Assembly (NCBI GenBank): GCA_946481035.1
Contig: CAMLNK010000034.1
Coordinates: 1-11,905, forward strand
Length of the DNA: 11,905 nt
DNA from: an uncultured Dyadobacter sp.
GTDB lineage: Bacteria > Bacteroidota > Bacteroidia > Cytophagales > Spirosomataceae
Direction: 5' to 3'
Numbering within the stretch: the first letter of the stretch is position 1; each line of letters begins with the position of its first letter. This document shows, in pieces, positions 1-8,001 of this stretch. The notes beneath the pieces were generated by a model, which saw only the letters and a program-made list of their open reading frames with translations, made no database searches and was not told the DNA's origin. The position numbers and the translations under genes were made by a program.

Positions 1-2232
1 TTTGGGGCTGAAACACCGCCACATAGGCGTGGCAGCGGCGTCGTACTGGCTCATCGGTTTCAGGCCCAGTATCAGCTCCATCGTACGCAGCATGCCGGAA
101 GTGGAATACATGGTGTGGTCCACAAAGCCGCGTTTCACCATTCCGCCCGCCACAAATGCAATAGAGCGGTGCGCGTCGACGTGGTCGGGCCCATTCTGCG
201 CATCGTCTTCCAATATAAACACCACCGACTCGTTCCAGACTTTGCTTTTGGAAAGGTGTTCCACAAAGCGGCCGACGGCGAGGTCGTTATCCGCAATGGC
301 CGCATAGGGAGTAGGCTTGCCCACTGCCGCACCGGAAGTGTGGTCATTACCGAAACGCAGCGTATTCAGTTGCGGCAGGGCGTTGCGGGCCACGAGGCTG
401 TCGAAATCCTGCTCCCACGCCTTTTCGCGGTCAATGTCCTTATAACTGAGATCATACCCTTTGAAAGTCGGGCAGAATTTACCTTTCAACGTGGCAATAT
501 TGGGCTGTTCTTTATCGGCGAACCATCCGTACGTGCGGAAGCTCACACCTGCCCGCAGGCAGTGGTCCCAAATGAACCCGTCGCGCGGGTGTGCGATCTC
601 TTTCTGGCCTTCAAAATCATAGGTACCACCCCGGCCGCCGTAGCTGGTCACCCAATTTTTCTCCACATAATCGTTGGCATAGGCCGCCGACGACCAGTTG
701 TGCCCGTCGGCACTCACCTCGGCATCCACATAAAAGTTATCCAGCAGCACAAACTCCTTCGCAAGGGCATGTTGGTTGGGGGTAATTTTCTGAGGGAACA
801 GGCACAGTGACGAATCGCCGTTTCCTTCCTTCATGTCACCCAATACCTGGTCGTAAGTGCGGTTCTCCTTGATGATGTAGAACACATATTTAATGGGCGA
901 CTTGTCGCCTACGTGCCTCGGAATCGGGTTTCCGGCTTCACCTTCCGTGTCGAGCTCTTTGTTTTTGGTATAAGGTGTATTGACATAAACCAATCGCGAA
1001 TAGGCGGCGAGCACGTCCGCTTCCGGAACATCGATGATCGACATGGTCCCCTTGAACAATCCCCCGATGTATTGCTGACGGCCCGTATTGGCCTGCGGAT
1101 TGGGTCCGATCTGCTGCGGCACTTTCGACAAAGCCGGGTTGGGGCCTTTCGGATTTGCCTTGGAAGAAAACCCTTTCCCGTTGGTAACGAATATCCTGGA
1201 ACCGATCACCTTCACGGCCGTGGGATACCAGCCGGTGGGAATAAAGCCGCTGGACCGCCCGTGGCCTTTTTCGGTAACGTCAAAAACAGCAAGGCAATTG
1301 TTATCCGCATTCGCAATGTACAGCGTATTCTCGTCTTCGCTCAATGCAAGCCCGTTGGGCGTGGTGCCTACGGGCGCATCCGGGAAGAGCGACGCGGTAA
1401 GGCTCTCGACCACCTGCCGCTTCGCCACATCGATCAGCGCGACGGTATTGTCGTTCCCATTAGCCACAAAAAGGTGCTTACCGTCGCGGGTAAGCACCAT
1501 GTCGTTGGGATTTTTATGGGTAGGAATCGTTGCAAGCACCGCATTCGAGGCCGTATTCACGATCGCCACTGCCGCCCCGCCCCACATCGAAATGTACAGC
1601 TCCTTCTTGTCGCGCGAGAGCATGCAGGTGTATGCGGGAGCATTCAATTTGAGCTTCGAAAGTACCGCCCGCCCGCGGGTATCGCACACGTACAACGCAC
1701 TGTCCTCCTTGGTCACTACGTACAGTTTCCCGGCACTGTCGTCAATGCAAAGTCCGGTAGGCGAAATCTTCACCGGCCAGGGCTCGCCGAGCACGATCGG
1801 CTGGGTTTCCACCAGCTGGTTATCGCGGATATCGTACACGAGGATCTTGTTATCGTTTCCTCCCGAAGCATAGAGCTTGCTTTCGTCCTGGCTGAAAGCG
1901 AGGCCCAGGTAGGCTTTCCCTACCCGTACGGTGTCGAGTATCTTCTCGCTGGCCGCATCGATGAGCGTAATGCTTTGCGTGCTCTGCCCGTTGTTCGTGA
2001 CGGCCAGGTATTTTTTCGTCGGCGACACCACCAGGTTCAGCGGGAGATCGTCCAGATCGAGGCTGCGGCCTGTGGGTGTCAGCGACCAGCCGTTGGGTAA
2101 GCCGATCCGCTTTGCCGAGAGTTCCTTGTAAGTTTCTGCCTCTTCCGAGCTGCCAGGGTTGCCTTTCCGGTTGCAGGCTGCCAGGCATAATGCGATTATT
2201 ATCAGCGAGATGGGTATGCAAAATTTGTTCAT
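1..2232 (-). CDS. YncE-like beta-propeller / phosphoesterase fusion lipoprotein, C-terminus cut off
   Basis: The frame is open for 744 codons from the ATG at 2232 to the window edge, with no stop, so the C-terminus is missing. The start encodes a lipoprotein signal (hydrophobic stretch, then LAAC with Cys20), which fixes the start and predicts export and lipid anchoring. Residues about 60-410 carry repeated propeller blades of the YVTN/YncE type, for example around VTNNG (80), VANGNDN (256-262) and YIANA (305-309). From about 446 follows a phosphoesterase domain (PF04185-like; acid phosphatase / phospholipase C relatives). It has ENRTYDQ at 456-462, SADGHNW around His511, and LEDDAQNGPDHVDAH at 674-688. 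These Glu/Asn, Asp/Asp and His residues match the metal-binding positions known in that family. Such fusions are usually annotated as bifunctional YncE/alkaline phosphatase family proteins. The substrate is unknown. It lies 83 bp after the hydrolase gene, with its own candidate promoter. The architecture call is firm; the activity is inferred. Confidence 0.9.
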   Translation of the reverse strand, partial: MNKFCIPISLIIIALCLAACNRKGNPGSSEEAETYKELSAKRIGLPNGWSLTPTGRSLDLDDLPLNLVVSPTKKYLAVTNNGQSTQSITLIDAASEKILDTVRVGKAYLGLAFSQDESKLYASGGNDNKILVYDIRDNQLVETQPIVLGEPWPVKISPTGLCIDDSAGKLYVVTKEDSALYVCDTRGRAVLSKLKLNAPAYTCMLSRDKKELYISMWGGAAVAIVNTASNAVLATIPTHKNPNDMVLTRDGKHLFVANGNDNTVALIDVAKRQVVESLTASLFPDAPVGTTPNGLALSEDENTLYIANADNNCLAVFDVTEKGHGRSSGFIPTGWYPTAVKVIGSRIFVTNGKGFSSKANPKGPNPALSKVPQQIGPNPQANTGRQQYIGGLFKGTMSIIDVPEADVLAAYSRLVYVNTPYTKNKELDTEGEAGNPIPRHVGDKSPIKYVFYIIKENRTYDQVLGDMKEGNGDSSLCLFPQKITPNQHALAKEFVLLDNFYVDAEVSADGHNWSSAAYANDYVEKNWVTSYGGRGGTYDFEGQKEIAHPRDGFIWDHCLRAGVSFRTYGWFADKEQPNIATLKGKFCPTFKGYDLSYKDIDREKAWEQDFDSLVARNALPQLNTLRFGNDHTSGAAVGKPTPYAAIADNDLAVGRFVEHLSKSKVWNESVVFILEDDAQNGPDHVDAHRSIAFVAGGMVKRGFVDHTMYSTSGMLRTMELILGLKPMSQYDAAATPMWRCFSPK

Positions 2233-2257
2233 CGAGTGACGGGATTAGTCTGAATTT

Positions 2258-2292
2258 CAAAATTATCCGATTTGCAACACGAAATAAACAAA
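2258..2292 (-). promoter_or_regulatory. Candidate Bacteroidota-type promoter for the propeller-phosphatase gene
   Basis: Read on the minus strand, TTTG (2292-2289) is followed after 23 nt by TAATTTTG (2265-2258). The latter fits the Bacteroidota -7 consensus TAnnTTTG. The spacing is at the long end of what is accepted for the -33/-7 pair. The start codon at 2232 lies 25 nt past the -7 word, giving a short leader of about 20 nt without a Shine-Dalgarno sequence, as is common in this phylum. The word sits in the only AT-rich gap on this side of the operon (2233-2315). I see no strong terminator hairpin there for the upstream operon, so read-through is possible. Confidence 0.5.
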
Positions 2293-2315
2293 GCATACTT
2301 TATGGAATTATTAAC

Positions 2316-4631
2316 CTAATGTATCCTCACAATTTCCAACCGCTCCCCGCGCCCGGTAGGAAAAGAGAATATGCTGCCGGTAAGCCGTTCGGCACTCTGT
2401 CCGTTTCGTACCAGTTGCACTGCATTTCCCGGCCATGGGTTTTCGATTACACACGGCCTCCCGGCTTCGCTGAGCAGCCTGACATATTTAATTTGCCCCT
2501 GTTCCAAACGGCTGCTCACTAAAAAAGCACCATAGGCCCGAAGCTGGTCAAAACGGGCATTTCTGGACTTGTTCCAATTCGGGAATATCCTTACCACGCC
2601 CTCGTAACTTTGCATCAGCATTTCGTTGATCGTCAGTGGAACGGCCGATAATGTCTCTATTCCGCCACCTTCGGCGGTGATCCAGAGGTTGGGCAGCGAC
2701 TGTCGTTTGATCCGGTCGGTCAGCTGCCGCATGATTTCATCGGCATCGTATCCCACCCTGACCGCCGCGGGAAAACAGGTTTCGATTCCGTTACCGAGCG
2801 TATTGCCCCATTCTCCCGGTGCCTTCATTTTGTCTTTCCAGCGGCCGATATCGCCTAGCAGTATGCGGTTAAACGCAGAATCCGTTTTAGGCCCGCACAC
2901 ACCCGCGGGCAGAATCAACCCGTGTATCGACACCCTGGCCAGGCCTTCGACGCGGCTGTGGTTCGGGGAAGGGCTGGTTTCAACATTTTTAAGGCTCGGC
3001 TGCCCATCGGCTTCCCCTACCGTGAACTTGCTCATATGCGTCACGATATGTTCCCATTTCTGAACTCTTTCGGTATCGACTTTTAGAAAACTGCTTACGT
3101 CGATCATGCCCTTGAAGAGCATTTTGACCAGTCCGACGGATAAAGTGGAATTGAAATCGCCCAAAAGCTGGCGCCATTGACCTTTATTTTTGAGATTCGG
3201 CATCACCTCATTGTAGTGGTCCATATGAATGACGTAGCGCCCGTTTTCGAATTTGAGGTAATCTTCCCAAAAGTTGGCGCATTCGCGCATGTACGGGTAC
3301 ACCTTACCCGCATAGGAGGCATCATAGGTACTATAAAAACGCATGAGCATATTTCCGACGCTGAACACCGCATTGATTTTCTGCCCCAAAAACTTATACC
3401 CGCCGTCGATCGTGTTTTCCCTGGAAGCGTACCGCCTCTCCATCTCATCGGGCGTGAGCGGCCAGCGCGTGGTAACGAGCCCCAGCGGCCCTATCCCGAC
3501 CGGATAATAGATCCCGCCAATGCCCAGAAGCTCCTTTGCATGCAGCTTCCCGCTTTCCATATAGTCGAGCAGGGGCTTGTCGAAATTGTCGGTTTCGTCG
3601 ATGTGGTTCGAAGAATAGGATGCCCAATAGGGTGCCTGGTAGTTGTAATTCAAATGGTAGTCGCCGCCCCATGCAGCTGAGTCCTTTGTTATAAACGGCC
3701 CCCAGATACCTGGCGCAAACTTATTCCCCCGCGAACTGGCCGCGAAAAGGTATTGCGATGCATAGTAATACTTTTCAAGAAACGGGTCCCCTATCTGCAC
3801 CGCCGACTGCTTCCAAAACTGCTCCCACCAGGCATCATGGTCCTTCCGCAACTGGTTTACAGTCGTTTGCGTCGTTTCCTTTGCCACCGTAATCGCTTTT
3901 TGTTTCCAATCTTTCGAATCGAAATTGGTATACATTGCCACGATGAGGGTTACATTGCTGCCGGGCTTCAAGCTAATGCTGCCGTCACTGGCCGGCTTTG
4001 CGCCCAACACTTTTACGGCCATCGCAACGTGCGACGGCCATGCAAGCAATGGTGTATTTTCAAAAGAACGCGTAACCCAAGACGTACCTGCGTCGGTTCC
4101 TTGCGCATTGACGGAAGTATTTCCCTCCGCTGCTTTCAATGCAAAATTCATCGGGCAGGCCTTGTCTGCTCCGAGCTCGATGACCACCGTGTTGGCAGTC
4201 GCCGACACCCAGGCCTTAACCCGGACGCTGAGATCATTCTTCGTAAACCTGCCGGCGATTTCGGCTTTGTCCTGTATTTGCTCCGCATAATAGTCAGCAC
4301 CGGAAAGCGCGGGGATATTCAGCTCCAACCATCCGGGCAGGGCAATGCCGCCGCCGGGATAAACAGGGTACGCCCGCCAAAAATCGTTTTTACCGAGGTA
4401 AAACAGAAGTTTGTCCGGCTTGCCGCCGAGCGTGAGGCCGATATCCCCATTACCTGCCAATGGCCCGTCGGGCGTTTTGGCTGTGGGCACTTTTGAAGGC
4501 GGGCTTGTGAAAACGGCTTTGTAGCGGCCCGCATCTATTTCCTGGGCAGTTGCCTTCTGCCAAAAACAAAACAGGATTACTATCAAAAGCCAGGTTGTTC
4601 GAATGGCGGTTGTCCGGATAATCACTTTCAT
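2316..4631 (-). CDS. Secreted GH95-like (alpha-L-fucosidase-like) glycoside hydrolase, diverged
   Basis: 771 aa with an N-terminal signal peptide (hydrophobic 13-24, likely cut after ATAQ, residue 30), so periplasmic or exported. Residues about 50-90 contain GPLAGNGDIGLTLGG and FYLGKNDFW, which resemble the N-terminal beta-sandwich start of GH95 proteins (PLGNGxxGAM...W). The central part resembles the GH95 (alpha/alpha)6 barrel: GIWGPF (308-313), then WGGDYHLNYNYQ (321-332), then a C-terminal stretch INEMLMQSYEGVVRIFPNW (668-686) that mirrors the GH95 EMLLQSH...LLPALP segment. Asn328 and Asn330 fit the two Asn of the GH95 active site, and Glu475 the general acid. The usual SPEN and IDGNFG motifs are altered (YNEV; IETLS), so family and substrate are not settled. 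A DUF5703-type relative is the alternative. The ATG at 4631 overlaps the GH97 stop by 4 nt (ATGA), so the two are probably translationally coupled. Stop is TAG. Confidence 0.8.
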   Translation of the reverse strand: MKVIIRTTAIRTTWLLIVILFCFWQKATAQEIDAGRYKAVFTSPPSKVPTAKTPDGPLAGNGDIGLTLGGKPDKLLFYLGKNDFWRAYPVYPGGGIALPGWLELNIPALSGADYYAEQIQDKAEIAGRFTKNDLSVRVKAWVSATANTVVIELGADKACPMNFALKAAEGNTSVNAQGTDAGTSWVTRSFENTPLLAWPSHVAMAVKVLGAKPASDGSISLKPGSNVTLIVAMYTNFDSKDWKQKAITVAKETTQTTVNQLRKDHDAWWEQFWKQSAVQIGDPFLEKYYYASQYLFAASSRGNKFAPGIWGPFITKDSAAWGGDYHLNYNYQAPYWASYSSNHIDETDNFDKPLLDYMESGKLHAKELLGIGGIYYPVGIGPLGLVTTRWPLTPDEMERRYASRENTIDGGYKFLGQKINAVFSVGNMLMRFYSTYDASYAGKVYPYMRECANFWEDYLKFENGRYVIHMDHYNEVMPNLKNKGQWRQLLGDFNSTLSVGLVKMLFKGMIDVSSFLKVDTERVQKWEHIVTHMSKFTVGEADGQPSLKNVETSPSPNHSRVEGLARVSIHGLILPAGVCGPKTDSAFNRILLGDIGRWKDKMKAPGEWGNTLGNGIETCFPAAVRVGYDADEIMRQLTDRIKRQSLPNLWITAEGGGIETLSAVPLTINEMLMQSYEGVVRIFPNWNKSRNARFDQLRAYGAFLVSSRLEQGQIKYVRLLSEAGRPCVIENPWPGNAVQLVRNGQSAERLTGSIFSFPTGRGERLEIVRIH

Positions 4632-6514
4632 GGGCGATCGAATTTTGCGATGAAGCCACCGCCTTCGGTGAGGTTCAGTCGTATAGTACCATTTTTATCG
4701 TAGCTTCCCTTTGCCAGCGCGACTTCGGCGGGGTTTCCATCGGTATCCCGTACTTCCGATGCGCTGAAAGTGCCGTCACCCAGAAAAGCCAGGGAAATGT
4801 CAGAGCTCCTCGGCGCAGCCCCATTCATCACCGCCAGAAACCAGCTGGTACCGCTGCGTCGCGCATACACGGCCGCCTCCCCGATTGCGGAACCAGGCAG
4901 TACGATCGTCTCGTCCCACACGGACGGAATGCTTTTGATCATCCCCACGGCCGGGTTGTTCAGCAAATGCTCCGGGCTGGCCGAATAGGTCAGTAACGGG
5001 GCCGAAAAGATGGCCGCGCTTGCGATCTGATGTGCCCAGGTGGTGTTTTTCCGGCGCTCGCCGAAATGCACCGGCGTGTATTCGGCGTGGCCGGTCACGA
5101 AGCGGGTAAACGGGAGCGTTACATTATGCCCGGCCCGGTCTTTCAGCTTGCTGGCTTCCATTCCCTTCACGGCTTCGCGGGTGAGCTCATTGGGCCAGGT
5201 ACGTTCCTGACCGGTCGGTTTATTGGCTCCGTGAAAATCGACCATGATTTTCAGTTCGGCCGTCTCCCGGAGGATCGATTGGTACAAATCAATTTCTTCC
5301 TTTGCCTCGTGGTCGAAGAAATCGATCTTTAAACCGCCAATGCCCAGGTCATGGCAATGCCTGAAAAATGCCTGTCGGGTTTTCGTATCCCCCAGGTTTT
5401 TGGAATGTTCCCATAACCAGATGTGAACACCCTTTTCCCGTGAATAATCTACCAGGGATTTCAGCTCGCTATCCGGCCATTTTTTCCAGAAACCTTCCAG
5501 GATATTGTGCTTAAAACCCAGCTCGGATGCCTGCCTGGAATATTCCTTCATCGTTTCGAGCGTACCTTCTCCGCCGCCATCGAGGTATTTCCACACCGCC
5601 GCCCCGGGCTGGATCCAGGCTGTTCTGATTCCCTGCGGAAACAGTTGCTTATCCGGCGGCGGACAAAGGTTATGTACGATGTCGTTGTTGACCAATGCAT
5701 TCAGTCCATTCGCGATCATCACTACCCTCCATGGCGTGGTGACGGTACCGGTAATGGCGGCCGGCTGCGAAAGCCTGAGCACATCCTCGGGGCTGTAACG
5801 CAACTTGTACGGGTAAGAAGTGGGCTGGCTTTGAGGCAGCCTCAGCACCATACCCCGGCTTCCGTCGGTTTGCAAGGCCATTCCGCCGTAATTTTTGAGG
5901 TCGGCTTCCGTCACCGAAAGGTAAACCTGGCTATCGGGCAGCCTGAACGTAACCGAAGGCGCCGCCCATTGTCCCGCTTTGACGGTATCCATGTTTTTCC
6001 GGGCATACTCGCCTTCGTAATGCATATACAAGTCGTGGTACCAGGCGGTAGTGCCGGCGGGCAACCTGAACACCGTGGCTTCGTCAGCAATGCGTTTGGC
6101 ATCGGGCTTGCCGGGAACGATCACTTGGAACGCCGCGCCGTCATTAAACACCCGCACATCGAGCGTATAATGCAATGCGCCGCGATCAATGCCGATTTTT
6201 GCGCCGTTGCAATGGCTTCTGACAACCGAATGGGCTCCATTCCAGGGATATTCCTCATTCAACTGATAGTTATTTGCTTTGCCGATCTTCACCTTGTCGG
6301 TAATGGCCTTCGCGTCCAGCGACATTCGGATCGGCGAAGCTTCGATGACGTCCTTGTTATCATAGGAAATGCGGTAGTACAGGGAATCGTTTTTTGTAAA
6401 AACACGGAACGCAATTTTGCCGTCGGGGCTTTTCACGGCCAGATTTTCTACGGCCAATAGCCTTCCGGATGCCAAAAGGATCAGCACCAATATTCTTTTT
6501 ATATCAAACATCAT
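4628..6514 (-). CDS. GH97 family glycoside hydrolase, retaining type (alpha-galactosidase-like)
   Basis: 628 aa, close to the usual GH97 length of about 650. A signal peptide (hydrophobic 8-21) predicts a periplasmic enzyme, as for SusB. The three GH97 parts are seen in order: an N-terminal beta-sandwich (about 24-285, with SPDGKIAFRV near the start), a catalytic TIM barrel (about 290-525) and a C-terminal beta domain (about 530-626). Catalytic signatures are GLKIDFFD with Asp398, and PNELTREAVKGME with Glu453. The 55-residue spacing equals that of nucleophile Asp415 and acid/base Glu470 of the retaining alpha-galactosidase BtGH97b (numbers recalled from the literature). The Asp nucleophile argues against the inverting SusB-type glucosidase. 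The exact substrate (alpha-galactoside or another sugar such as beta-L-arabinopyranoside) cannot be read from sequence. It begins 9 nt after the SusD stop. Two adjacent ATGs (6514 and 6511) are possible starts. Confidence 0.93.
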   Translation of the reverse strand: MMFDIKRILVLILLASGRLLAVENLAVKSPDGKIAFRVFTKNDSLYYRISYDNKDVIEASPIRMSLDAKAITDKVKIGKANNYQLNEEYPWNGAHSVVRSHCNGAKIGIDRGALHYTLDVRVFNDGAAFQVIVPGKPDAKRIADEATVFRLPAGTTAWYHDLYMHYEGEYARKNMDTVKAGQWAAPSVTFRLPDSQVYLSVTEADLKNYGGMALQTDGSRGMVLRLPQSQPTSYPYKLRYSPEDVLRLSQPAAITGTVTTPWRVVMIANGLNALVNNDIVHNLCPPPDKQLFPQGIRTAWIQPGAAVWKYLDGGGEGTLETMKEYSRQASELGFKHNILEGFWKKWPDSELKSLVDYSREKGVHIWLWEHSKNLGDTKTRQAFFRHCHDLGIGGLKIDFFDHEAKEEIDLYQSILRETAELKIMVDFHGANKPTGQERTWPNELTREAVKGMEASKLKDRAGHNVTLPFTRFVTGHAEYTPVHFGERRKNTTWAHQIASAAIFSAPLLTYSASPEHLLNNPAVGMIKSIPSVWDETIVLPGSAIGEAAVYARRSGTSWFLAVMNGAAPRSSDISLAFLGDGTFSASEVRDTDGNPAEVALAKGSYDKNGTIRLNLTEGGGFIAKFDRP

Positions 6515-6523
6515 TTTGAATGC

Positions 6524-7990
6524 TTAGTAATTTTCGTTTTGTGTCCAGACGCCCTTCATGATATCCATTTGTCCCAAAGGAATGGGCAAGAGGTTGGACT
6601 TGAATTTCCTTTTCGTCCCCTTCGCATCGTACGCCACCTGCGGAATCACCTTATCGGCGATCTTCCAGCGCACGAGGTCGTTATAGCGCAGGCCTTCGAA
6701 GGCGAGCTCCACCCTGCGTTCGTTGCGGATCACGTCGCGCGTAAGGGCCGCTTTGGCTGGCATTTCCACGCCCGGCCTCGCCCGCACGTCGTTCAATGCC
6801 TTTAAAGCCCGGGCGTCGCTGCCCTGTCCGCTTTCAAACATCGCTTCCGCATACATCAGGAGCACGTCCGCGTAACGGATTTTCACCATATGCTGCTCGC
6901 TCAGGGTCGAGCCCGACCCGTTGTTGATCGCCGGGTTGACCCATTTTTTGAAAGCCATGCCCGTATACGGAATCTGACCTTCCGCCAGGCTTCCCGTTTG
7001 CTTGAAACCGGCCGGATTATAGGCCCAGGGATCCCCAGCCTCGAAAATGGTCATTTTCCTGCGCGGGTCGTTGGGCTCGTAGGCATCCCGGAGTTCCGCA
7101 GTCGGAAACACCGACATCCGTGCGCCGATCACCTGGTCGAGCGAGTGGTAATCATCCGGCGCCTTGAACTGGATCGAAAACATGATTTCCCGGTTATTGA
7201 TCTGATTTCCAAAGAATACCCCTCCATAACTATCGGAAAGTTTGAACGGATTGGCGGCATCGCCGATCAGGCTCCATGCCGCGTCGGCCGCTTCACTGTA
7301 CTTTTCGTTGTTCAGCAATACCCTGGTCTTTAATGCGATCGCCGAACCTTTCACCGCACGCCCGTCGGTATACGCGACCGCAGGCAGGTAAGAGATGGCC
7401 AGGTCTAAGTCTTTCAGTATCTGGGCTACCACTTCCGCTTTCGGAGTCCGTGGCGTAGCGCGGATATTATCATCCAGTTCGGCAGGTTTCAGGATCAGCG
7501 GCAGGTCACCGTAGAGCTGGGCGAGGTCATTGTAATAAAACGCCCTCAGAAACAATGCTTCACCTTTCATGCGGTTGCGCACCGCTTCGGCGGCGGCCGT
7601 AACCCGATCGATATTGGCGAGGAAATAGTTACAAGCCGCTATCCCCTGAAAGCCAATCGTGAAAGACTTGTTGACAATCCCGGTAGTGGCCGAATTATGC
7701 TCGCCCCTCATCACAACATCGAACGATTCATAGTTGGAAGTATTCGAAGCATTGTCGGACAATGCCTCCCAAAAAAGGAAGTTCCCGCTTTGGGCCGGGC
7801 CATTTGAAATAATGGGTTCTTTGAGCTTGGCATAGCAGGCGATCAACGCCTTGTTGGCCTCCGTTTCTGTCTTCCAGAAGTTTTCGGAGTTGGGGTTGCC
7901 GAGCGGATTGGTATCCAGGGTGTCCTTACAGGCAAACGGCACTGTAATCAAAATGAGAAGAAATATACTTTTTAAATATCTGGTCGTCAT
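6524..7990 (-). CDS. SusD/RagB-family nutrient-binding outer-membrane lipoprotein
   Basis: 488 aa, a normal length for the family. It binds glycan at the cell surface and acts as a lid on the SusC transporter. The N-terminus is a lipoprotein signal ending in VPFAC (Cys21). The lipobox is weak, but CKD after cleavage resembles the Bacteroidota surface-export signal. SusD hallmarks are present: the TPR-type helix pair GEALFLRAFYYNDLAQLYGD (143-162), IRYADVLLMYAEAM (371-384), NERRVELAFEGLRYNDLVRW (423-442) and the C-terminal LLPIP...QNENY (467-488). It starts 11 nt after the SusC stop and ends 9 nt before GH97, which fits a single transcript. The bound glycan cannot be inferred from SusD alone. 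Confidence 0.97.
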   Translation of the reverse strand: MTTRYLKSIFLLILITVPFACKDTLDTNPLGNPNSENFWKTETEANKALIACYAKLKEPIISNGPAQSGNFLFWEALSDNASNTSNYESFDVVMRGEHNSATTGIVNKSFTIGFQGIAACNYFLANIDRVTAAAEAVRNRMKGEALFLRAFYYNDLAQLYGDLPLILKPAELDDNIRATPRTPKAEVVAQILKDLDLAISYLPAVAYTDGRAVKGSAIALKTRVLLNNEKYSEAADAAWSLIGDAANPFKLSDSYGGVFFGNQINNREIMFSIQFKAPDDYHSLDQVIGARMSVFPTAELRDAYEPNDPRRKMTIFEAGDPWAYNPAGFKQTGSLAEGQIPYTGMAFKKWVNPAINNGSGSTLSEQHMVKIRYADVLLMYAEAMFESGQGSDARALKALNDVRARPGVEMPAKAALTRDVIRNERRVELAFEGLRYNDLVRWKIADKVIPQVAYDAKGTKRKFKSNLLPIPLGQMDIMKGVWTQNENY

Positions 7991-8001
7991 AGCATTACCG
8001 A

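Noticed and set aside
913..2100. Long plus-strand open frames (913-2100, 5507-6460, 9025-9741 and others)
   Set aside because: They lie opposite well-supported genes with recognisable domains, are rich in Arg/His/Gly as expected for shadows of GC-rich genes, and show no domain motif.
1850..2296. Minus-strand open frame of 148 codons overlapping the start of the propeller-phosphatase gene
   Set aside because: It is in another frame from the lipoprotein gene, lacks any recognisable motif and starts within the proposed promoter; the longer frame from 2232 has a signal peptide and domains.
2283..2312. Weak dyad (AATAA...TTATT) after the GH95-like gene as a terminator
   Set aside because: Only about 5 AT pairs with a long loop and no T-run; not stable enough to call a terminator.
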